From: an uncultured Bacilli bacterium
Lineage (GTDB): Bacteria > Bacillota_I > Bacilli_A > RF39 > UBA660
Direction of reading: 5' to 3'
Assembly (NCBI GenBank): GCA_934101185.1
Contig: CAKOQD010000008.1
Location: forward strand, 1 to 39,701
Length of the DNA stretch: 39,701 nt
The position numbers were made by a program, and so were the translations under genes. The notes under the pieces are model-generated. The model saw nothing but the letters and a program-made list of their open reading frames with translations. It was not told the DNA's origin and searched no databases. This document shows positions 16,773 through 24,156 of this stretch, in pieces; position 1 is the stretch's first letter, and the number at the start of each line of letters is the position of its first letter.

Positions 16773-16788
16773 AAGACCCAAAGGTCTT
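16773..16788 (-). terminator. Terminator at the 3' end of the OLE-like RNA
   Basis: On the minus strand AAGACC-TTTG-GGTCTT is followed by a run of T. It cleanly ends the ~600-nt structured region and separates it from oapA. Confidence 0.85.
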
Positions 16789-17378
16789 AAAGAATGGCTA
16801 TGTCATAGTTAACTTTACGTCTTAGGTCAAGTTGGATTTCCCTATTTCTTACTTACCGTTACCAGTGTAGCAGTTCCCTTTTAAAAGAAATAGTAGTATG
16901 TCACCATATCTACGACTTGATTACCACTTAGTACGCACTGCAATCCTATGAGATGTCACTCTAGGGGTTTTCCCCGACAATAATTATTATTACTATGCTC
17001 TTTTGCAATTATAGTTTCATACGGTTACCAAATTATTTATCACTGGCCATGTAACAAAAAACTTATCCATAATCCCAAATAATCACTCAAGCCAAGCTAC
17101 TCTATTCATAACTTTCGCCACATAATAGGTTCTTACTTATTTCGTAAAAAGTCCGTCAAGGTTATCTGTATAGGCTTCTCACAATAATAAGTCTCCACGA
17201 ATAAATGGGTCGGTTGCTATATGCCATTATAGTCGCCCATAAATTCTTAACCCTCAGCATCCACCCCAAACTGGGCGTATGAAGCAAACACCAAGGACTT
17301 CATCGATGTGCTCTTTAGTGGATTTTTAGCCCCACCTTCGTAATAAATTATTGACTAGAATAATGTGCCATTTGTTGA
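16773..17378 (-). ncRNA. ole: OLE (ornate large extremophilic) RNA candidate
   Basis: The 680-base gap between the LysM gene and oapA has no reading frame. It holds about 600 bases of visibly higher G+C and rich pairing, with an extended -10 promoter at its 5' end and a hairpin terminator at its 3' end. Minus-strand structures include GUGG/CCAC near the 5' end, UAUG-GUGA-CAUA with a GNRA loop, the nine-pair CUAUUUCUU/AAGAAAUAG helix near the 3' end, CAAGU/ACUUG, and CUAUG-A-CAUAG. OLE RNAs are about 600 nt, occur in anaerobic and extremophilic Bacillota, bind the membrane through OapA, and lie just upstream of its gene. Length, strand, structure and the OapA-like neighbour all agree. It is not tmRNA or RNase P RNA by their hallmark sequences. 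Confidence 0.8.
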
Positions 17379-17383
17379 AAATA

Positions 17384-17392
17384 ATTATAGCA
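17384..17392 (-). promoter_or_regulatory. Extended -10 promoter for the OLE-like RNA
   Basis: The minus strand reads TGCTATAAT, a perfect extended -10 element, about seven bases before the inferred RNA start near 17378. The -35 region is only weakly conserved, as usual for extended -10 promoters. Confidence 0.65.
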
Positions 17393-17408
17393 TATTCTTG
17401 TTAAAAAA

Positions 17409-17858
17409 TCAATCTTTTCGATATGTTATCAATTGATCAGGTAATAAAAATATATTATTATTGCTATAAACTACGTCTAGGACTCCTACTTTTAGGTAGT
17501 CTGATACATCATCTAGGGTGTCTCCTTCTTTTGTGATGTAGATTTTTATATCTTTTTTTGGTATTAAAAGAGTTTGTCCTACATAGATGTATTCATTTTT
17601 TTCTAATCCATTTATTGCTTCGATTATATCGGTTGTAGTATTTGCATTCTTAGCAATGCTATATAGTGTATCTTTATTTGTTACTACATATCTATCATAT
17701 ATGTTATATGTAGTTGTAGGAATATCTAATACTTGACCTTTTAATATGTTGTATGGTTCTTTTAGATTGTTAGTTCTTATTATTTCTATTGGGGGTATAC
17801 CATATAAGTTTGATATAGAAAATATGGTATCATTTTCTTTTACTGTGTATTCTTCCAT
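17409..17858 (-). CDS. Triple LysM-domain protein
   Basis: 149 residues made almost entirely of three LysM repeats: YTVKENDTIFSISNLYGIPP (about 4-45), YVVTNKDTLYSIAKNANTTT (about 57-100), and a degenerate third, YITKEGDTLDDVSDYLKVGV (about 106-146). LysM modules bind N-acetylglucosamine in peptidoglycan. There is no signal peptide, a pattern seen in spore-cortex/coat proteins such as SafA that are delivered in the mother cell; given the nearby sporulation genes this role is plausible but inferred. The OLE-like RNA begins about 30 bases after its stop. Confidence 0.85.
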   Translation of the reverse strand: MEEYTVKENDTIFSISNLYGIPPIEIIRTNNLKEPYNILKGQVLDIPTTTYNIYDRYVVTNKDTLYSIAKNANTTTDIIEAINGLEKNEYIYVGQTLLIPKKDIKIYITKEGDTLDDVSDYLKVGVLDVVYSNNNIFLLPDQLITYRKD

Positions 17859-17885
17859 ATTTCACCTCAGTTAATTGTATGAAAA

Positions 17886-17907
17886 AAAGAGTTTTATTTT
17901 ACTCTTT
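17886..17907 (-). terminator. Terminator after the 49-residue gene
   Basis: On the minus strand AAAGAG and CTCTTT pair around a ten-base A/T loop that includes the stop codon of the small gene, and T-run follows. It ends the unit before the LysM gene. Confidence 0.7.
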
Positions 17908-18048
17908 ATCTTCTTTTTCTTCATCTTTTTTAGATTCATCTTCTTTTAGTATATTAGGAATATCTATTACTAGTCCTAATTCTTCAGTTAATCTTTTCAA
18001 TTCATCATCAATACTTCTTATTTTAGTATTTTCATCTCTTAATGGCAT
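17899..18048 (-). CDS. Small acidic protein, 49 residues
   Basis: This short reading frame begins MPLRDENTKIRSIDDELKRL and ends in a Lys/Glu/Asp-rich tail (KEDESKKDEEKEDKE). A strong GGAGG site stands four bases before the ATG, only nine bases after the stop of the anchored-protein gene, and a terminator overlaps its end. The spacing and ribosome site argue that it is real and last in the operon. The N-terminal half could form a coiled coil; no family recognised. Confidence 0.65.
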   Translation of the reverse strand: MPLRDENTKIRSIDDELKRLTEELGLVIDIPNILKEDESKKDEEKEDKE

Positions 18049-18057
18049 GGCTCCTCC

Positions 18058-19251
18058 TTATGATTTTTTGTATACGGCATATCTATTGGTACTATTGAAT
18101 GATAACTCATCATATTTTAATATTTCTCTTAAGTATCCATCATATAGATATAGTTTATTATCTTTTACAAAGTATATATCTTCATTATTCATTACGATGT
18201 TTTCTGCTTCACTTTTAAATAAGACTTGTGTTACACCAAATATAGAATTATACTTATAAAATGTATCATTCTTAAGGTAATAGTAATTATTATTTACTTT
18301 ATTTATATATTGATAATCAGATATTATATCAGTATAATCTTGTTCATATTTTATTTCTGTTTTTCTAAATTCATACATGTTTATAGATTTAAACTCATTG
18401 TTTTGATATGTTAGTCCTCCATCATTAGTGTTACCTACTTCTTCAACTTTTCTTTTTTTAGGATCTATTCTATATTGAATTAAATTGTCTTTATCTGTTA
18501 GATATATTTTTTTATCGACTACTCCATTTATGTATGAATCTGTTGATATTTTATTTTTTAATTTAATTGTTTTCTTTTTATCATTTTTCATGTTATAAAC
18601 ATATATTTCTTTAAAATCATGTTTATCATCATAGTTTGGTATTACATAATATTTATCTGTTTGGACTCCAAGTGTGTTTAGGTATGTATCATTACTAAAT
18701 GTGTTTATTTTACTTAGATCTTTATTAGTTATTTTAAAGAATCCATTGTATTTGTATAAGTAGATGTATGTATTATCACTTATATTATCTTGATAGACTT
18801 CTACTTGGTCTATTGTTTTTATTTTTGAGTCTTTTATGTTCCATGAAGGGTTTGTGTATCCTAGTTGTTTTAAATCTTTTACGAATGATTTAATGTGTTT
18901 GGATGATTCGTAGTAGGATTTTAATTTAGAGTTTTCTAGACAGATTATATTGGTATTTTCCAGTGGTGTATAAATGCATTTTATGTCTTCGGTGTCATAA
19001 TAGTATATTTTATCTATTACTTTTTTCTTTTTATGATATATGTTTTCTGTGTCTAATACAAAGTAATTGTTGTCAATATTTATTTCAAAGTTATATCTAT
19101 CATCTTTATATATTTCATGTATTTTATAGTTTTGATCTTTATAATTTAGTTCATAGTTTATATCATGTTCTTTTTTAAAGATATAAGATATTAATTGTAA
19201 TAATAGTATTACTATAAATAATAATATAATTCTTTTTACTACTTTTTTCAT
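18058..19251 (-). CDS. Membrane-anchored extracytoplasmic protein, unknown
   Basis: 397 residues with one N-terminal membrane segment (about 8-25, ILLFIVILLLQLISYIF) and a long outside domain full of short Tyr-, Lys- and Asp-rich strands (for example YYVIPNYDDKHDFKEIYVYN, KIYLTDKDNLIQYRID). The repeated strand pattern resembles beta-propeller proteins such as DUF5050-type domains, but I see no diagnostic motif. It is nine bases downstream of the RNHCP gene and precedes the 49-residue gene. Confidence 0.6.
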   Translation of the reverse strand: MKKVVKRIILLFIVILLLQLISYIFKKEHDINYELNYKDQNYKIHEIYKDDRYNFEINIDNNYFVLDTENIYHKKKKVIDKIYYYDTEDIKCIYTPLENTNIICLENSKLKSYYESSKHIKSFVKDLKQLGYTNPSWNIKDSKIKTIDQVEVYQDNISDNTYIYLYKYNGFFKITNKDLSKINTFSNDTYLNTLGVQTDKYYVIPNYDDKHDFKEIYVYNMKNDKKKTIKLKNKISTDSYINGVVDKKIYLTDKDNLIQYRIDPKKRKVEEVGNTNDGGLTYQNNEFKSINMYEFRKTEIKYEQDYTDIISDYQYINKVNNNYYYLKNDTFYKYNSIFGVTQVLFKSEAENIVMNNEDIYFVKDNKLYLYDGYLREILKYDELSFNSTNRYAVYKKS

Positions 19252-19260
19252 TTTAACTCC

Positions 19261-19572
19261 TTAATCATTTATAACACTTAGCCTTATTATTTCATCCATG
19301 TTATCGTCTTTTGCACATATATTTTTTTTGATTTCTTTACATTTTTCACATTTATATAATATTTTATATGTATCTTTATGTTTTTCTACTCCGATTGGTT
19401 TTAAGAATCCTTGACAGGTGCATTTTCTATCACCAGGGTTGTTGTCTATGTGAATTGAGTATAAACAATTAGGACAATGATCTCTTGCGGTGTATCCTAG
19501 TGGTTTAACTATGGTGTTGCAATTTTTACAAATAAACTCTTCATCAATCATTTTGAATCTTTTATCGTCCAT
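19261..19572 (-). CDS. RNHCP-domain zinc-ribbon protein
   Basis: 103 residues with three Cys pairs: FICKNCNTIV, the signature ARDHCPNCLYSIHID with NNPGDRKCTCQG, and YKCEKCKEIKKN. This is the RNHCP domain found in small proteins of Bacillota; the Cys pairs probably bind two zinc ions. Function is unknown, with nucleic-acid binding a guess. It is the first gene of a three-gene unit. Confidence 0.85.
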   Translation of the reverse strand: MDDKRFKMIDEEFICKNCNTIVKPLGYTARDHCPNCLYSIHIDNNPGDRKCTCQGFLKPIGVEKHKDTYKILYKCEKCKEIKKNICAKDDNMDEIIRLSVIND

Positions 19573-19623
19573 GTTATCACTCCTTGATATAATTTTATCA
19601 CTTAATTATTAGTAAGTAAATAA

Positions 19624-19643
19624 AAAGAGCATTTAAGCTCTTT
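19624..19643 (-). terminator. Terminator hairpin
   Basis: AAAGAGC and GCTCTTT (7 bp) with a six-base loop, followed on the minus strand by TTATTT. It probably stops minus-strand transcripts coming from the dinD region before the RNHCP gene. Confidence 0.6.
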
Positions 19644-19653
19644 GATCTATATA

Positions 19654-19680
19654 AACGCTAAAGGGCTAGCGATTAGCGTT
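19654..19680. repeat. Eight-bp hairpin AACGCTAA/TTAGCGTT
   Basis: Perfect arms (19654-19661 and 19673-19680) around an 11-base loop, with an extra AGGG/CCCT pairing possibility. No T-run follows on either strand, so its role is unclear; it lies at the edge of the accessory island. Apart from this and the dinD relic I see nothing in 19573-20004. Confidence 0.45.
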
Positions 19681-19839
19681 CTCCCTTTATAATATATTTT
19701 ATGTATTTAGTTTTTAGGTGCTACATGTTTAGTATATGCAGTTTTATTTAGTTTTATTCTTATTTGGTTTATATTTATTTGCTTAGTGTTTTTGCTTATT
19801 TTTAAATGATTATTAGTTTTTTATTTTTTGAAATTGTCA

Positions 19840-19988
19840 CATGTTGTGATTATATAACAAACATATTTTAATAATTTATAATCTTATATATCTCATTTAG
19901 TATTCAAACCTATTTGAACCATTTTATTGGTGCCGATAAAATGATTAAGAACGATGTTATTACTATTATTTGACCATTCATTTGTTAA
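19840..19988 (-). pseudogene. Decayed second dinD relic
   Basis: Translating the minus strand gives TNEWSNNSNNIVLNHF, then IGTNKMVQIGLNTK, a stop, DI, a stop, and DYKLLKYVCYII. It lines up with ACKNSNIKIDDHFANVGKMV, DIGSNTKRITKDYRLTRYACYLI of the neighbouring dinD. Two in-frame stops and the lack of flanking homology show it is a dead fragment of about 50 codons. A worn version of the palindrome in the neighbouring gene is still visible around 19922-19947. Confidence 0.7.
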
Positions 19989-20004
19989 TGTTTATTATAT
20001 TGTT

Positions 20005-20832
20005 CTAGATTTTTGTTTCTAATTTTTTAGTTTCTTTTTCTAATTCTTTTAAACTTTTGTATGGTGTTGGTAAGTCCTCTGGCATTGTTCCTCCTAATCT
20101 TTTGATGCTATTTCTTATTTCTTTTCCTACTTCATAATGAACATAGTTTGCTTTATACTCATTATCAACTTTATCTCTTTTTAATTTAGCATCTGTTTGA
20201 GCAATTCTAAATATATTATCTGCTAGTTCTTCACTACCCATGTTATCTAATATATCTTCTCTATATCTTAGTTTCTTTCTTTTGAAAATATCGTCTGCTG
20301 TTTCACCATTATAAAGGCCCTTATATCCAGCATTATGAAACCTAGCTAAATCTTTTACTCCACTTTTAACTGCTGTTTTATTTAAATTATAATTTCCTTT
20401 TCTTGCTTGATTTCTCCGATATAATCTTTTCTCATCTTCATTAAGTTCATTACACTCTTTTTCAGATAGTTCTTGTTTTCTTGTTTGTATTGCAAAATAG
20501 GTTTGAGCAAGTGCTATTATTTCTTTTCTGGAATCACCATTTTGTGCAATTAGATAGCATGCATATCTTGTTAGTCTATAATCTTTAGTTATTCTTTTGG
20601 TATTTGAACCTATATCAACCATTTTGCCAACGTTGGCAAAATGGTCATCAATCTTAATGTTTGAGTTCTTACATGCAATTTTTGCTTTATTAATGACATT
20701 TTCAAATCTTCTCCATTGTATATATTCTAATATATTTTGTAATTCTCTAGCAAATCAATACTCATTACCATTATTATCAATATGTTTAATATCTTCGAAA
20801 ACTTTTTTTGTATATTCTTTTATTTCATTCAT
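20005..20832 (-). pseudogene. dinD: DinD, interrupted by one nonsense codon
   Basis: DinD (DNA damage-inducible protein D) family, about 275 codons. The frame starts at ATG 20832 (MNEIKEYTKKVFEDIKHID), reads NGNEY, then TGA at 20755-20757 (codon 26), then FARELQNILEYIQWRRFEN, SNIKIDDHFANVGKMVDIGS, DYRLTRYACYLIAQNGDSRK, YFAIQTRKQEL, LGGTMPEDLPTP. E. coli DinD has Trp at the stop position, so this is a single TGG-to-TGA change in an otherwise perfect gene. Translation could restart at the internal ATG at 20622, giving 205 residues. E. coli DinD is SOS-induced and antagonises RecA. It starts 17 bases after a comEC remnant, with the same leader as the DUF1016 gene. Confidence 0.88.
20619..20644. 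repeat. Perfect 26-bp palindrome inside dinD
   Basis: The 26 bases equal their own reverse complement; the centre is CCAACGTTGG and the ends CCATTTT/AAAATGG. It encodes part of DHFANVGKMV, a conserved stretch of DinD, so codon choice has kept full dyad symmetry. Confidence 0.95.
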
Positions 20833-20852
20833 TTTATCATCTTCCTTTCTAT
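20821..20852. repeat. 32-bp junction repeat, copy 1
   Basis: Identical to 22059-22090. On the minus strand it reads from the TAG of a comEC end through the AAAGGAAGATGATAAA leader to the first codons (MNEI) of the next gene. Confidence 0.95.
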
Positions 20853-21022
20853 GGACTGCAAGTCTCTATTTTTAATTTATTATTTTTTATTTTAAATATA
20901 ATACTTCCATCTTGATCAGTTCTATATATCTTAGATTTTTCTAAATTATTTAATGTCTCTTCGTTTGGATGATTATATCTATTATTCTTACCTGTCGGTA
21001 TTATTGGATACTCTGATTTTAT
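20849..21022 (-). pseudogene. Orphan copy of the comEC 3' end
   Basis: The minus strand encodes IKSEYPIIPTGKNNRYNHPN, EETLNNLEKSKIYRTDQDGS, IIFKIKNNKLKIETCSP and a TAG. It parallels the end of the intact ComEC (QKYSIISVGKNNRYGHPNKE, DGSITFKIKNNKLKIKTCCR). A TAA precedes it in frame and no further comEC lies upstream. It is a ~58-codon leftover, diverged from the resident copy, and shows that dinD once stood directly behind a comEC gene. I see nothing recognisable in 21023-21173. Confidence 0.88.
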
Positions 21023-21173
21023 TTACTTTTATATAAGAACTCATATTTTGATTTTTCATTATCGTAAATACAAATAAATTGGTATATGTCGATGTTCTTA
21101 TATTTTTTTATGCAAAAATAACTCTACCATTTGATGATTATAAGATTAAATTAAGATATTATTAACTATCGTA

Positions 21174-22070
21174 TCATATAAGTTCATATTCTCTAGCAAT
21201 TATCCTATCATCAGAACAATATCTAATTACATACTCATTATCTTGTTTGCAAATGATAATACCTACTGTTTCATTTTCTTCTAGTGTTTTTATATTTTTA
21301 TTGATGTAATTCATGTAAATCATAATTTGACCTGTATGTTCTTTTTTTAGTTCTGTTACTTTTAATTCTACTACTACATAACACTTATACCTAATATTAT
21401 ATAGAAGCAAATCTATATAATTATATCTATCATCTAATTTAATTTTATATTCATTATCAATAAAAGTGAAGCCATTACCTAATTCTTTTAAAAATGCTGG
21501 TATATCTTCAAGTATTAACTTTTGTAGTATTTTTTCAGATATAATTTCTTTTTTATCATTATTTCTAATATGAATAGGGTTTTTAACAAAGTCTATTATT
21601 TTTATTTCATTTCTACTTTTTAATTTATTTCTTACATCTATGGGTAATCTTTCATATTCATTAGACTTTATTCTATTTCTTAATTCTCTGACATCTAAAT
21701 TATAAATTTCACATTGATTTACATAATATACTATTTTATTTACGTCATCAAAAGATAACATTTCATACCAATGGCTCCATGTTAATTTTCCCGACATTGT
21801 CGGGACTTTTTCTATTATTATATAAAATTGTTTGATCTTATATAATAATGACGTTGAATATTTCTTACCGAATTTAATTGTTAGTCTTTTAGAATAATCT
21901 TTTATTACATTCTTCCCATATTTGGTATCTACACCGTTAAGTAGACTTCCAACTTCTAAATATGTTTTTATCTTTTCTTTTGCTTTGGAATAATCTTTTA
22001 CATTTTGATATACTTCGTGATTTAATATTTTATTTTCAATTTGTAGGTATGTCTTATCTATTTCATTCAT
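21174..22070 (-). CDS. DUF1016 (YhcG-family) PD-(D/E)XK nuclease
   Basis: 298 residues. The N-terminal helical domain has a winged-helix-like look with GSLLNGVDTKYGKNVIKDYS and KLTWSHWYEMLSFDD; the C-terminal nuclease domain has YIDLLLYNIRYKCYVVVELK, giving the D...ExK catalytic set, and HTGQIMIYMNYINKNIKT. YhcG-type proteins are accessory-genome nucleases often near restriction-modification and other defence loci; their exact target is unsettled. Members are usually about 330-350 residues, so this one is slightly short. It begins 17 bases after comEC with the leader that also precedes dinD. It appears intact. Confidence 0.85.
   Translation of the reverse strand: MNEIDKTYLQIENKILNHEVYQNVKDYSKAKEKIKTYLEVGSLLNGVDTKYGKNVIKDYSKRLTIKFGKKYSTSLLYKIKQFYIIIEKVPTMSGKLTWSHWYEMLSFDDVNKIVYYVNQCEIYNLDVRELRNRIKSNEYERLPIDVRNKLKSRNEIKIIDFVKNPIHIRNNDKKEIISEKILQKLILEDIPAFLKELGNGFTFIDNEYKIKLDDRYNYIDLLLYNIRYKCYVVVELKVTELKKEHTGQIMIYMNYINKNIKTLEENETVGIIICKQDNEYVIRYCSDDRIIAREYELI
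21789..21805. repeat. 17-bp palindrome inside the DUF1016 gene
   Basis: TCCCGACA and TGTCGGGA flank a single central T. It encodes KVPTMSG just before the conserved LTWSHW motif, and is the GC-richest point of the gene. Confidence 0.9.
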
Positions 22071-22090
22071 TTTATCATCTTCCTTTCTAT
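22059..22090. repeat. 32-bp junction repeat, copy 2
   Basis: Partner of 20821-20852: end of the intact comEC, ribosome site and the first codons of the DUF1016 gene. It marks where cassette genes are joined to comEC. Confidence 0.95.
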
Positions 22091-24156
22091 CTGCAACAGG
22101 TCTTAATTTTTAACTTGTTGTTTTTAATTTTAAATGTAATACTTCCATCCTCGTCTGTTCTATATATTTTTGAATTATCTAAAGTATTTAATACTTCTTT
22201 ATTTGGATGGCCATATCTGTTATTTTTTCCAACACTAATAATTGAGTATTTTTGTTTTACTTTATCTATAAACTCTTTACTAGAACTTGTTCTAGAACCA
22301 TGATGCCCTACTTTTAAAACATCTATATCTTTTATATTGTACTTATCTAATATATCCCTTTCTCTTTCTTGTGATGCATCTGCCATGAATAAAAACTTTT
22401 TATTGTTATAATTTAGATATATAACACTACTATTGTCATTTTCATTATTGTATATCTTAGTATTTAAAAACTCTAACTTATAATTACCTATGTCTATATT
22501 TTTTATACATTTATAATATTTAATACTTTTCTTATTTAATACTTTTATTAGTTCTTGTTCTAACTCATTATATGGACCACAGTTAAATATAATTTTTTTT
22601 ATTTTGAAGTTTTCTACTAAATAAATTGATTCTTTCATGTGATCTTGATCACCATGAGTTAATATTAAATAATCAACTTTTTTTATACCAATTGATTTCA
22701 TATATGGTAGTATTTTATTTTTAGCTATCTGATATTTATACTCTTTATTTGAATAATTTATATTTCCTCCGGTATCTATTAAAGTTGTTTTATTATTTAT
22801 AGTAATTAAAGTACTATCTCCTTGATCTACATCTATAAATGTAATTTGATTACCACTTACAGTTCTTAGGCTAAGAAGTATTATAAACATTATAATTATT
22901 ATATTAAACTTATTATTATTCTTCTCAATTTTTCTAAAGTTTATTGTTATTAGTATATAGTAAATTATTATAAGTGGTATTGATAATTTTTTAATTATTA
23001 TGTCTGAAATGTTTATATTACTTACTAATAATGATAGGTTTTCATTTATGTCTATTAAGATTTTTAATATATTATCAAATGGTGGAAAAATGTATGTTAT
23101 TAAAGTAAATGGTAATAAAACAAATGATACGTATGGTACAAAGAAAAGGTTGTATACTACTGATAAAGTATTTATTTGGTAAAAACTATTAACTAAGATT
23201 GGTAGCGACACCAGAGTGGATATGTATGATATGATTAGTGTCTTCTTAAGGTATGTTTTTTTATTATTTATTAGTTTGTTATATGTTATTAGATAGTATG
23301 TTATTAAAATTGAGAATTGTAGTCCAATATTTAATATGTTTTTAGGATTATTTAATGTTATTATGAAGAGTGCTAATATTAATAGGTTTTTGTTTTTTAT
23401 ATTTAGTTTTAATAGTTTATTTATAATTATTAGAATTGTAAATATTGATGCTCTTAGTACTGACATGGAAAAGTTTGTTAGAAACATATAGTATATTAGA
23501 AATAGTATTGTTATTATACTTATTTTGTTTTCTTTTAGTTTTAGTTTTTTTAATATAGTATATAGTATAGTTAGTAGAATGTTTATATGTGTTCCTGATA
23601 TAGCAAATAAATGACTTATACCACTTTTTCTATAGGATGTTATTACGTCTTCCTCTAAGTAAGAATTATTTCCTAGAATTAGACTGTTTATATATGGTTT
23701 TGATTTTGGTATTTTTTCTTGTCTTTTTATTATTTTATTTTTTATTTTGTAGAAAATATTTTTGCTTTTAGTGTTTATTTCTATATCAGTTATTTCTATT
23801 ACTTTATATATCTTTTGATTATTTAGATATTTTTTATAGTCAAATGTATTATCTAGTGTTTTTTGTTTTATTTCTTTTTCTTGTGCTGTTATAGTTATTA
23901 TATCTCCAAGATCATATTTATTATATTCTTTATCTATTTTATCTTTATCTATGTAAAGGTATGCTAATACTTTTTCTTTTCCTTTTAAGATTAGTTTTAT
24001 TCCATAGTCTTTTTTTGTTTTTTCTATTATTTTGAATTGTTCATTTTTTATTTCTTTGTATGTGGATTCTTTGGTTATGTTTATTGATATTAGAAATATG
24101 ATTATTGTTATTATTAAAAGTATATAATATGTAAAATCTTTTTGTAATAGTTTCAT
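22087..24156 (-). CDS. comEC: ComEC/Rec2 DNA-uptake channel
   Basis: ComEC carries single-stranded DNA across the membrane during transformation. The 689 residues show two N-terminal membrane segments, an OB-like domain (about 40-130), a polytopic Competence domain (about 155-420, with SGISHLFAISGTHINIL), and a C-terminal metallo-beta-lactamase-like domain. The latter has FIDVDQGDSTLI, LILTHGDQDHMKES and VLKVGHHGSRTSSS, suggesting an active nuclease that degrades the non-transported strand. The metal motif reads HGDQDH, close to the usual HxDxDH. It overlaps comEA by four bases. Length is somewhat below the B. subtilis protein (776). A diverged duplicate of its last ~58 codons lies at 20849-21022. 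Confidence 0.95.
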   Translation of the reverse strand: MKLLQKDFTYYILLIITIIIFLISINITKESTYKEIKNEQFKIIEKTKKDYGIKLILKGKEKVLAYLYIDKDKIDKEYNKYDLGDIITITAQEKEIKQKTLDNTFDYKKYLNNQKIYKVIEITDIEINTKSKNIFYKIKNKIIKRQEKIPKSKPYINSLILGNNSYLEEDVITSYRKSGISHLFAISGTHINILLTILYTILKKLKLKENKISIITILFLIYYMFLTNFSMSVLRASIFTILIIINKLLKLNIKNKNLLILALFIITLNNPKNILNIGLQFSILITYYLITYNKLINNKKTYLKKTLIISYISTLVSLPILVNSFYQINTLSVVYNLFFVPYVSFVLLPFTLITYIFPPFDNILKILIDINENLSLLVSNINISDIIIKKLSIPLIIIYYILITINFRKIEKNNNKFNIIIIMFIILLSLRTVSGNQITFIDVDQGDSTLITINNKTTLIDTGGNINYSNKEYKYQIAKNKILPYMKSIGIKKVDYLILTHGDQDHMKESIYLVENFKIKKIIFNCGPYNELEQELIKVLNKKSIKYYKCIKNIDIGNYKLEFLNTKIYNNENDNSSVIYLNYNNKKFLFMADASQERERDILDKYNIKDIDVLKVGHHGSRTSSSKEFIDKVKQKYSIISVGKNNRYGHPNKEVLNTLDNSKIYRTDEDGSITFKIKNNKLKIKTCCR

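Noticed and set aside
16773..17378. tmRNA or RNase P RNA
   Set aside because: No tRNA-like CCA end, no tag reading frame, and no recognisable RNase P core segments; length plus the downstream OapA-like gene favour OLE.
20755..20757. TGA read as Trp (Mycoplasma-type code) because dinD has TGA at a conserved Trp
   Set aside because: Trp is TGG throughout the intact genes and several genes end sensibly at TGA (der, the kinase-like gene, the surface protein before its terminator), so one nonsense mutation is simpler.
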